A model generated the notes under the pieces. The model had not been told where the DNA came from and did not search any database. It was given only the letters and a program-made list of their open reading frames with translations. Source: Microstegium vimineum (taxonomy: Eukaryota; Streptophyta; Magnoliopsida; Poales; Poaceae). Taken from it: 64,000 nt of DNA. The DNA lies in assembly GCA_022036555.1 (NCBI GenBank), contig CM039126.1, positions 682,001-746,000 on the forward strand. The letters run 5' to 3'. This document shows positions 12,801 to 24,800 of the stretch, piece by piece. The first letter of the stretch is position 1; every line of letters begins with the position of its first letter. Position numbers and translations under genes: made by a program.

Positions 12801-15800
12801 TAGAGTCCTCTCTATGGGCTGATTCTTCGCCACTCCGGCTCGGTGAATCGCCCACAACCGATCACAGAAGCTTGGAGAAGAGCCACCGACAATCTTCCGG
12901 CGATCACTTCCTCCGAACACCACCAAACCGTCTAGGTGCTGTCGAACACCAAGAGTAACAAGCACAAGACCTTCACTTGACCAACTCAAGGCTAGGAAGG
13001 TGGATGGATGCACACAAGTCACTCCTAATCACTCTAGGAGGGAAGAACAAGATGGAATCTCTCAAATTTCTCCCTCACTAGGCACTTGGCTCTCCAAGAA
13101 TTCTCTCCAAGGTTCCTCAGGTGTAACACAGGCCAAGAGAGATCCTAAGGACGAAGGGGGCAACTATAAATAGTCTCCACCTCCTAAACTAGCCGTTTTA
13201 TGCTTTTTCTCTTCTCTGCGAAGCCACCGGACTAGTCCGGAGCTAACACCACCGGACCAAGTAGCCTGGTCCGGAGCTCACTCTCTGCTGAGAAATAGAC
13301 ACCGTCGGACCACTTGCCTTAGTCTGACGACCTGGTCCGACGCACTGGTCCGGAGCCAGGGTGCTCACTGAGTGAAAACACTTTCTCTTCTTCGAACCTC
13401 CGGACCACTCTCCTTGGTCCGGAGCCCTGGTCCGACGCTCAGGTCCGGAGCCAGGGAGCTCACTAAGTTGGATCACAGCTCTGCCTGTGAGCGTCGGACT
13501 ACCCGTCGGACCCTCCGTCAGACTAGTCCGGAGCTCACTCCCAGGGCAGGCTTTCACTGACAGAGGCCACCGGACCACTTGCCTATGGTCCGGTGCTCTT
13601 CCAGACAGGTGGTCCGGAGCTCTGTCTTCTGAACTGGCTTCTAAGGCAAGGCCGTCGGACTCCTCTCCTTGGTCCGACGCTTCCTTAGCAAACTGGTTCA
13701 GAGCTCTTTTCTCCCCTTTTCTCAACTCTTATCATTAAGGTTTCTTAAGGGATTTTGCTGCTACCAACTTAAGGCATACCAAGGGATTATAGTAGGGTCT
13801 CTAGGACTGGTTATGACAAGTGTGCATATACCCACTTTCCTAAACTCTCCTAGGTCAAGCTACTAATCTCATACCCCCCCTTAATAGTATGGTCAAAGAA
13901 AAAACAAAGCCCTAGCTATACTTAGTGCCCTTCTCAACCTTATGGCACTAAGGACTAGCCTAGTCTTCAACTTGTATCATCATCCTTTGAAACCGAAACG
14001 ATTTCCATCTTGGGGGCATGAATATCTATTAAGCCCATTCAAATTGTATCACTAATGACCTAACACAAATGACTTTGCCTCTGCAAAACACACGTTAGTC
14101 ATAGTGACCTAGCATTGTCGTTAATCGCCTAAACACAAGAGACCATGATTCTTCAATCTCCCCCTTTTAGGTTATTGACGACAATACAAGCTCGAGTAGA
14201 GAATAATGAGTGAATTTTGATAAGAGAAAACATGACTTGACATGATATAGGCATGGGTTAGTGATAAGAAAGACATATACATGCCTAAACCATTCAAGCC
14301 ATGACAAGCACAAAGGATATGAAATGAGAAAAGTACTTGATTTCAAAAGGATATTCTATAGCCAAAAGATCAGAGATTAGCGCGGAAGTAATATAGCATA
14401 ACCAAGTGACATGATATATATAAGTAAAAGTCCACACATGTCACACAACCATCAAGTCTCAACCATCACACATATCATACAATGCATAAAGACGGTAAAC
14501 GTGATGCATGATGCGATAGAGTAAATACACATCAAAAGAACGAATCCTACTAACTCCCCCTAAAGCTAGCCCATCTACTCGACTCTCCCTCTCCCCCTTT
14601 GGCGTCGAAGCACCAAAACTAAGCGTCTAGAGGCGGAGTGGAAGCAGCCGTGGAGAGGTCAAGCACCCTGAACTCTGACAAGTAGGTCTCATCATCTGAA
14701 TCCTCCCCCTGAGTGTCTGTCGCTGGAAGTGGAGCGGTCTGGGGGACAGGAGCTGACGTGCCGGCTATCTCTGCTGTCGAAGACTCTGGAGCTGTAGCTG
14801 GGGTAGGAGTAGGAGCAGAATCTGGTGCCACTGTCTCTGCTGGAGCCTCTGGAGCTACGTTGTCCGGTTGGGCCTCATGCACGGACTCGACTGGAGTTTG
14901 AATAACCGGAGGCTGCGGAGGCTATACTGGAGTCGTAGTAACAAGAGTGGCATCGGTAGCAACAGCAGCTGTGGGTGGAGTGGATACGGCTGGAGCCCGA
15001 CTGTCGTGTGTAGCCTCTGAGGAAGCAACTGAAGAATGGTGTTGACCAGCTGTCGGTATAACCAATTCTGCCTCAATCTCTGCTGCTATCTGCTGACCAG
15101 TGGGGGACGGCTACCCTGTGATGTCGCTGAACGACACTGAGAGATCTGTGGTAGTAGCACCCATCGTAGTAGACATCGGCGTGAAACCGGTAGTGAGAGG
15201 GGTGAACTGCTGAGTCGGGCCTAAGGTGTCCAACCACTGAGAGACCTGAGTCAACAGGGACTGGAACAGGGTGGTCATTCCGGCACCCTGAAGTCCACTA
15301 GACTGTATGGCTAGGGTGGGAGTGACGGTCTATCCGGCTGAACTGGAAGGGGCCACTGAAGGCCCAACTGACTGCTGTGGTGCTGCTAGCTGACCAACTG
15401 ACTGAGAGGGCTGAGACTGACTCATCATCTGGATCTGAGGTGCAGCCGGGAACTCAAGGGGAGAAGCACTAGTCCACTTCATCATATGAGCCATAAAGGC
15501 CATGTTCTACTGCTGGATATGCTAACTCTGCTACTCATTGAGACGATCAAGTATCTTCAGTATCATAGTCTCTGTAGCTGAGCCAGAGCCACCAGTCTCA
15601 GTGTCGTGAGCCCGTGGGGGTATAGGAGGAACTGGCTGGAAATCAGCGTCTGAGCTGTCGGAAGAAGTGTCAGCATAGACACCCTCTGTCTCTCCAGTCT
15701 CTAAGTCATGAAGATTCTGCTGCTCAATATTTCTGATGGCCTCATCCTGGGCATCCACATCATCTCTGTCGGCTGGAGCAGTCCGCTGCCTGACAAGGCG

Positions 15801-18800
15801 TAGCACCCGGTTCCCGAACCGACTGTCAAAGGAACCTAGAACTCTGTTTGCTGGGAAGGAAGTCGGTGACTGATCCAGCAAATCACGGAGTCCGGGGTTG
15901 GCTCCCACAAGTTCGATAGCTATGATAGAAGAAATCCAATGAGCATAGGGAAGCTGTCGTCGTGCCCTCATACCATCAGCAATCACATCCTCAATCTCTG
16001 ACACTAGGAAATCCGCAATATCAAACGGTGTCTGAGATACAAGAACCTAAAGAAGCTGCTGCATGTTAGTCAGACCTTCCTTGTACCCGGTGCGAGGCAA
16101 TAGAGTGCGCCGTAGAACATCATTCAGACGGCGAACAGTGGAGCGAAGCTCTGCCGGAGTACGTCGAGAGCCCTCTGTGAAGGGTGGCCTGAAGAGAGGT
16201 GCGACCTCCTGAACTGACAAAGTACGGCCACCTTTGGCCCGGCGAGGCACATGAACTCCTCTATAGCAATCATAGTGAAGGTTGAGCTCTCCGGCTGTCT
16301 GGGTGAAGTGAAGAATCTCTCTGAGCTGAGTCATATAAAGCCTGTAGCGCTCTCCTCTGAAGGTATACTGTATAAAGTTCTGAAGAGGATCAACCCATAC
16401 TGAAGCGTAGAACTCCCTGACCCACCTCTCAATGTAATTCCCGGAACGACCAAGAAGGTCGGCGAGTCCCGGAAGATACGTGATAAAGGGTTGAATTTTC
16501 TCTCCAGCCAACTCAACAATGCTCTCCAAGGAGCAAACTCTGTGAGGTCTGATCTGAATGCTAGAAAGTTGAGCTGCTCTGTAGAAATCCTCCATGAGAG
16601 GTGTGTGCCATCCTGGTGAAGCTCTGGGGTCACGCTGATCAGGGCACCACTTCTCAAGTGCCATAAAACGAAGCTTTTTCACCTGCTTTGCTGTGAGCTC
16701 CCTCAAGTCTAGGTGAACTGACGCTGAGGCTGCCGTAGGAGCTGCTGAGGCACTCTGAGGTGACTGAGCTGCCTGAGAACGAGTAACTCGCCCCCCAGAA
16801 AGGGGTGCCAACGGTGTACCAAGAGCTTCTGTGACAAGCTCTTGCTCCTCTGGAGCTTCCTCTGTCTGTGACTGAGCTGGAGGAGTAGACGGTAAAGCCC
16901 GTGGAGGGGTGCCAAGTCTAACAGAACCTCGGCAACCACCTCGCTTTGCGCGGTCCACTGCATCTGCCACTGCCTTAGCCTACTCGGCCTCTGTAAGCTT
17001 TCGCTTCTTTTTCTTGGGCTTCTCAACAATCTGCTTCTTGCCCTTGTCCCTTGAAGGATGTGGAGGAGGAGGAGTGTCATCACCTGAGCCACTAGCACGA
17101 GGATGAGAACCATGAGCCATCACTGATCGACAGAGAAATGACTGCCCAACTGACAAGTATAGAACCACTGTCACAAGCACTGCCACAAGAACCACTGATC
17201 TCTGTCACAAGCAACTGCCACAAGAACCACTGATCTCTGTCACAAGCAACTGCCAACTACAAAGAATCACTGAACAATCAAAGCTGACAGAGGGGTTTGC
17301 CAAGACACTGGACTGATCCTTCTGAGGCTTTGCCTCAATCCATACTCGCGAGCTTTGCCCCGAGTTTAAGCTGCCACTGACTGCTGCCAGATAGAATAGA
17401 CAGGGTATATATATATATAAGCATATATATCATCTAGAGATAAGAACCCGTATGGAAGCAAGCATCTAGATAAGATAAAGAATGAAATCTATCACTGTAC
17501 CTGAGATAAGTAAGTGTATCTAATCAAAGAAAATCAAGACTCCAAACCACACTCCACAAGGATGATTACCAACTGCGGATCACAATTGACAAGTTTAGTT
17601 TAGTGAATTGGAGTTTGCATGAACTAGGGCATGTGATGATCAAGCTAGTCGAAACGCTAAACCAATGATCAAAGTCATACCCTAGGAGACAATGAAGCAA
17701 AGATGATGAAGTCGAATTGACGATCAATACCAAAACCTAGGTTTTAGGCAAACCCTAGGTGGTAATCCCTTCTTGGCAATGGCAATGGCAATGGGGGTGA
17801 AACCCTAGGTTGGCACTAGCTCTGGCAGAGAGGAGGTGGTGGCTTGGTCGCCGGCGAGGGGGACCTCGATGACGAGGTCTGTGGGCGGCGGCGATGCTGC
17901 TGCTGCGCAAGAGGAGAGCAGAGCAGAGCAGGGGAGGCGCGGCTGAGCTCCGGGGAGAAGCTCACCGACGACGAGGACGATGGGGGTGCAGGAGTGGGCG
18001 AGCGGCGGCGCTTGGGCGGCGCGATGGCGAGCGGCGGCGCTTTGGCGTGGAGGCGGCGCGGCGTACGGACGGTGGTAGAAAAGCAACTGTCGAGAGAAAC
18101 AGCCGGTGCGGGGGGGGGGGGGATATGCGCAAAAATTCCGAGCGTCGGACTACTTTCCATGGTCCGGTGGATGGTCCGACGGAGGGGTCCGACGGAACCA
18201 GAGAATGAAACATTTCATGCAGAGAGCACCCGACCACCGGACTAGGGCTTCAGACGAAGCGTCGGACTAGTCTGACGGTCCTTTGACTGGACTGTTGACC
18301 ACTGACCGAGGCTCCGGACCATTCGGCTATGGTCCAGTGGAGCGTCGGACCTGTAGTTCGACGGATTTTATGTCTGGAGAAAAATTTATGCAGGGAAAGA
18401 CTGAGCATCGGACCAGCGCATCAGACTAACCGCCGGACTAAGTGAAGTGGTCCGGAGGTCAGTTGACTGAGGGGATTAGCACTGACCGAGGCATCGAACC
18501 TTTGAGGTATGGTCTGGAGGACCGTCGGACGGGTGGTCCGACGGGATTCTGTGTTTGGAGAAGTTCATGCAGAGAGTGACAGAACGTCGGACTACTTGGT
18601 GTCGGACCAAGCAGAGTAGTCCGGTGGGTGGTCCGACGCTTGAATTGCTTTGAATTTTCCTGTTTTTCTCTCCAATCTTTTCTCTTAGCCAAGTACCAAC
18701 ACAAAAGAGCAAAAAGAAACACTTGTTGGACTTAGCATCTCTCAAACCCTCAATTTAGAAATAGTTTGCCATAGGCTAGGATTAGTTTTCATAGAAAAAT

Positions 18801-21800
18801 AGATCAAGAAAACTCCAAGGATCACCATAGGGGCACAAGAGGGGTATTAGCTGCAGCTAGAGCTTTGAATGCTCCCCCTAAGTGACGAGCCTAGAGGATG
18901 ATCAAACTTAACCGAAAAGAAACGACGAAGCAACACACATGCATATGCTATGCAATACAGAATTTGAATCTAGGTTGCTTGCAAGTTTAAACCGTGGTTA
19001 AGCTTTGTCACACGCTTTGAGGGCGGTTATCTCAACGGCATTAGCCAAGCCTATGTGCATTACCAAATTAAACATGTTATATTACAAAAGAATGCATGGT
19101 TCACACAATCTCAATTTTTAGTGAAGTTTGAGTGATCAAGCACATTCAAATCGCTTCTCAACCTACAAAAGGTTGTTTCATCGAGTGGTTTTGTGAAGAT
19201 ATCCGCCAATTGATCTTCGCTCTTAACTCCAACTAGTGTGATGTCTTTCCTAGCCACATGATCTCTAAGAAAGTGATGACGAATATCTATATGCTTGGTG
19301 CGAGAGTGTTGAACTGGATTGTTAGCAAGGTTTACGACGCTTTCATTATCACACAAAAGTGGAACATCTTTTAAAACAACGTCGTAATCAAGAAGTGTTT
19401 GGGTCATGTATAAGATTTGTGCACAACTTGCTCCCATGGCAATGTATTCCGCCTCGGCGGTTGACAATGTCACACTGTTTTGCTTCTTTGAGGACCAAGA
19501 AACAAGTGATTTCCTAGCATGTGGCACCCGCCGGAGGTACTCTTCCTATCAACCTTACACCCAGCATAATCCGAATTGGAATAGCCAACTAGTTGGAAGG
19601 GAGCTCCTTTGGGATACCAAAGACCCATGCTAGGGGTGTGCCTTATGTACCTAAGGATTCTTTTAACCTCACAGAGATGCGACTCCTTAGGGCTTGCTTG
19701 AAATCTAGCATACATACACACACTAAACATGATATCCGGCCTAGATACGGTGAGGTAAAGTAAACTACCGATCATAGAACGATAGAGAGTTTGATCAATT
19801 GGTTTACCTCCCTCATCAAGGTTGAGATGTTCATTAGTAGGCATTGGGGTCTTGATTGGCTTGCAATCCTTCATCTTGAACTTCTTAAGTAAATCATGAG
19901 TGTACTTTTCTTGAGAGATGAAGGTCCCTTCTCTCATTTGCTTCACTTGAAAGCCAAGGAAGAAGGTTAGCTCGCCAATCATTGACATCTCGAACTCCTT
20001 GGACATTAAGTCACCGAACTCCTTGCAATGGTCTTGGTTTGTTGACCCAAATATAATGTCATCGACATATACTTGGCAAACAAAGATTTCTCCATTAAGC
20101 TTCTTGGTGAATAGTGTTGTGTTGACGATCCCGATCTTGAAGCCCTTCTTGAGTAGGAAGTCCCTTAGCCTCTCATACCAAGCTCTTAGAGCTTGCTTCA
20201 ATCCGTAGAGTGCCTTGGACAACCTATACACATGATTAGGCAAGTTTGGGTCTTCAAACCCGGGAGGTTGTGAGACATAGACAAGTTCATTGATGAAACC
20301 ATTTAAGAAGGCGCTCCTCACATCCATTTGAAAGAGTTTCATTTTGTGATGTGAAGCATACGCCAAAAGGATACGAATGGCTTCAAGTCTTGCAACCGGA
20401 GCAAAGGTCTCTCCAAAATCGAGTCCCCTTCTACTTGAGAGAACTCCTTTGCCACCAATATTACTTTGTTCCTCACAACCACGCCTTGATCATCTTGCTT
20501 GTTCCTAAACACCCACTTGGTGCCAATGATTCTTGCATCCTTTGGCTTCTCTTCAAGTGTCCACACTTGGTTCCGGGTGAAGTTGTTGAGTTCTTCATGC
20601 ATGGCATTCACCCAATCCGGATCCGCAAGTGCTTCTTTAACACTAGTAGGCTCAACAAAGGAAACAAACGAGTGATGTTCAACATAAGATGCAAGTCTAG
20701 AGCGAGTCATAACTCCCTTTGATGGACTCCTTATAATTTGATCATGGGGGTGAGCTTGAAGGAGAGGTGTTGATCTTCTATTTGTCTCTTGAGGAGGGGG
20801 ATGCGGTGCATCAACATTGCTTGCTTCGGCCTCGACTTGATCTTGAGGGATGTGAGTGTCTTCTTGAGATTCCCTCACTTGATCTTCTTCATCAACTTGA
20901 GGCGTGCGAGGTGGAGAAAGATCTTGATTTGCTTCATCTTCAACTTCTTCCACCTCTTGCAGGTTGATAGCACCAATTGGCATATTCTTCATTGCCTCCC
21001 TCAAGGGTTCATCACCTACATCAATATCCTCAAGCGCTCCTTGGGAGCCATTAGTTTCATCAAACTCCAAGTCATACGTTTCTTCAACTAAGCCGACGGC
21101 TTTGTTAAATACACGGTATGCCTTGGATTTAAGTGAATATCCAACAAGGAAACCAATGTCACACCGCCGTTGGAATTTACCCAAGTGTTGGTGCTTCTTG
21201 TAGATGTAAACTTTGCAACCAAACATCCGAAAGAATGAAATATCCGGCTTCTTCCCATTGACAAGCTCATAGGGGGTCTTCTTTAATAGCCTTTGGACGA
21301 AGAGACGATTTACCGCATAGCAAGCGGTGTTGATTGCCTCCGCCCAAAACTTCTCCGGAGTGTTGTACTCATCAAGCATAGACCTTGCTAGAGTTATGAG
21401 TGTCCGGTTCTTCCTCTCTACAACACCATTTTGTTGTGGAGTATATGTGGTGGATACCTCATGCTTGATCCCCACTTCATCACAATAATCTTCAATCTTT
21501 GTGTTCAAAAATTTGGTGCCATTGTCACTTCTAATCTTCTTGATCTTCACATCAAATTCATTTTGAGCTTTTGTAGCAAACTTCTGAATATGCCAATTGT
21601 CTCTCCCTTATCTTGAAGAAAGAATACCCAAGTGTACCGAGAGTAGTCATCCACTACCACTAAGCAATAGAGATTTCCTCCAAGACTAGCATAGGTGGTA
21701 GGGCCAAATAGATCCATGTGTAGCAACTCTAGGACTCTTGAGGTAGACATAAAAGATTTGGTTGGATGAGTGTTTGCCACTTGATTGCCGGCTTGACAAG

Positions 21801-24800
21801 CACTACACAATTTATCCTTCTCAAACACCACATCCTTCACACCTCTAACCAGCTCCTTCTTGACAAGTTTCTTCAAAGTTAACATGCCCACATGAGCTAA
21901 TCTTCTATGACAAAGCCAACCCAAATAATTTTTGGAGAATAGACAAGTTTGCAATTCGGCTTCATTTGAGGTGAAATCCACTAAGTAGAGGTTGTTGTGC
22001 CGAAACCCTTTGAATATCATTGATGAATCTTCAATCTTGGTCACAATCACCTCATTTGGAGTGAAGAGACAATAGAATCCAAGATCACAAAGTTGACCCA
22101 CGGAAAGCAAGTTGAAGCTTAGAGATTTCACTAGCAAGACATTTGATATTGATTGATCATTGGAGATTGCCACTTTGCCTAGACCTTGTACTTTAGCTTT
22201 TGAATTGTCCCCAAAGGTAATCTTGTCTTGCCCTTCACAATCTTCCTCTAGTGTGGTGAACATCCGGGAGTCACCGGTCATATGTTGAGTGCAACCACTA
22301 TCAACCACCCAATGACTTCCACCGGTCTTATAGTTCACCTACACACAAGCAACTTGGAGTTAAGCTTGTTGTTTGGGAACCCCCTTAGTGCGGGGCCCCA
22401 TAGCCTTGTCAACCAACTCCTTAGCAACCCAAAGAACTTTAGGCTTGTTCTTCATTGGTGGTCCAAGAAACACCACAAGTGGTCTACCCTTGGAATCTTT
22501 GTTGATGACATAGTGAGCATCATGAGCAAATGGCCTAGTGTGCTTGGGCAAGGTCTTGCGAGGTGGAGTCATGCAATCATATGCGAAGTGACCAACTTGT
22601 CCACACTCAAAGCATCTCCTTGGCTTGGGCTTTGGCTTCTCTTGATTGTAGCCATTGTACTTGTTCTTGTAGTAATTCTTGGCTTCAATCTTGACCTTGG
22701 CCTTTATCACTTGATTTTCCTTGAACCCAATACCGGTCTTGTCATTCTTCATGATGGTGTTCATCAAGAGCTCACTTTGAAGGTTGTGACCCTTGGTGAA
22801 CTTCTCAAGGCCACTTGTGAGCTTGGTCTTGTCATTCTTGAGCTTAATAATTTCTTCTCTTAGAGAGTTGATCAAAATGATAGCATTTTTGTCTTCTTCT
22901 TGAGCCGGCTTGATGACAATAGGCTTATTAGACTTGAGATTGATTAGCTCTTCCTTGAGCTTTGAGTTCTCATCCTTCATCTTTACATAGTCATCATACT
23001 TGTCGGCTTCAACAACCCTATTGCCCTTGCACTTAGCACTTTGCTCAAGAGCCACATCATCAAGCTCGATTTCACAAGAGGTAGCACTTGCACACTTAGC
23101 ACACGGGTTAGTAGCAACATGTGTAAGATCTTGAGTAAGCAATTCATTTGCTATCACTAACGTGCCATGATCTTCCTTGACTTTGTTGTAGTCATCTTTT
23201 AGCAAGTTATACCTTGTGTGGAGCTCTTGTGTTGACCTCTCAAGCTTATCATGTTTCTCATTAGCTTGCTTAAGAGAGACTTTGATCTCCCTAGTGCTAG
23301 ATCTGAGAGAATTAATCTCAAGCTTCAAATCATCATTAGCACTAGACAAGGTGTCAAGCTTATCATGCAAGTTTTCTTTGATCTCAAGAAGTTTGTCATT
23401 TTTACTCTTGTACTTCCTTATGATGCTAGCGTACTTGTTGCAAATTTTAATTAGTTCATCATAGGAAGGTGCTTCTTCATTGTCACTATCATCAATAGAG
23501 AGATCATCACCATCATCCTCTTTTTGTACCTTCTTGTCACCTTTAGCCATGAGGCATAGGTGTGTAGAGGATGAGCCTGACGATGAAGGAGGAGGTGGCA
23601 GTGGAATAGAAGAACCAATCACCAAGGCAGCCACCTTCTCTTCTTCACTCTCATCATCGGAGGAGTCACTTGAATCATCAATATCGGTGAGCCAATCACC
23701 TACAATGTAAGCCTTGCCATCCTTCTTCTTCTTGTAGAAGTTGAAGTTCTTCTTCTTCTTGTATGGCTTGTCTTGCTTCTTATCATCATCACTTGAGTCA
23801 TCATTGCCGCCCTTATTCTTCTTGAAGTTCTTGAACTTGTTGTTCTTGAACTTGTCTTTCTTCTCTTCGGGGCAAGCATGAGCTAGATGACCAAGAGTGC
23901 CGTAATTGTAGCACTTCATTTGGGAGATTGGCTTCCTTGAAGAGCTTGTGAAGAATTTCTTCTTCTTTGAGTCAAACTTGACTCCATTCTTGTTTAGCCT
24001 CTTCAACATCTTGGTGGTTTTCTTCACCATAAGAGCGATGTTGTCTTCATCATCATCATCACTTGCACTCTCAAGTACATATTGAATCTTGCACTTCTCC
24101 TTGGAAGATGCCTTGAGAGCTAAGTCCTTTTTCTCCTCCTTCTCTTTCTTCTTGGAGGAAGATGAACTTCCATCATTGATCTTCATGTACATCTCATGAG
24201 CATTGATCTTGCCCAAAACTTGTATTGGGGTAGTTATGGAGAGATCGCCTTGATGAAAGACCGTGACGATGTGGCTATACTTGTCTATTGGTAAGACACA
24301 AAGTATCTTGCGCACCACATCGGCCGGTGTCATTTGAGTAAGTCCAAGGCCATTCAACTCCTCTACAAGCACATTCAAGCAAGAATACATTTCATTAGCA
24401 TTTTCATGAGATAGCATGGTAAAAGAGTTCATCTTAGCAATGATGAGGTGATAGCGCTCTTCTCTTTCACATTTGGTGCCCTCGTGTAGAGCACAAATGT
24501 TTGTCCAAATCTCATGCGCTGTTTTGCAATTCCGCACACAGTTGAACACATCCTTGCAAATGCCACGGAAGAGAATGTTCTTTACCTTAGCATTGTTCTT
24601 CTCAAAGAAGGGATCCTCGGCGAACACCGATCCTCCTATGGTGGCGGCTTTGTGAACGCCGACATCCACGGCCTCAAGGTAGGCCTCCATCCGCACTTTC
24701 CAATAAGGAAAGTCATCCCCATCAAACATGGGTGGCGGTCCATCCCCATGGGACATCTTGCTCTAGGCGGTGAAGTCTAATTTAGAGCAACAAGACTCTG

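Noticed and set aside
14619..17120. Recoding or readthrough of the TAG codons as a functional system
   Set aside because: Eight stops in one frame is far more than readthrough systems use, and CHG deamination in a methylated transposon explains them more simply.
17816..18160. 114-codon minus-strand frame in the retroelement spacer
   Set aside because: Pro/Ser-rich, with equally long frames on other strands; looks like GC-rich non-coding DNA.
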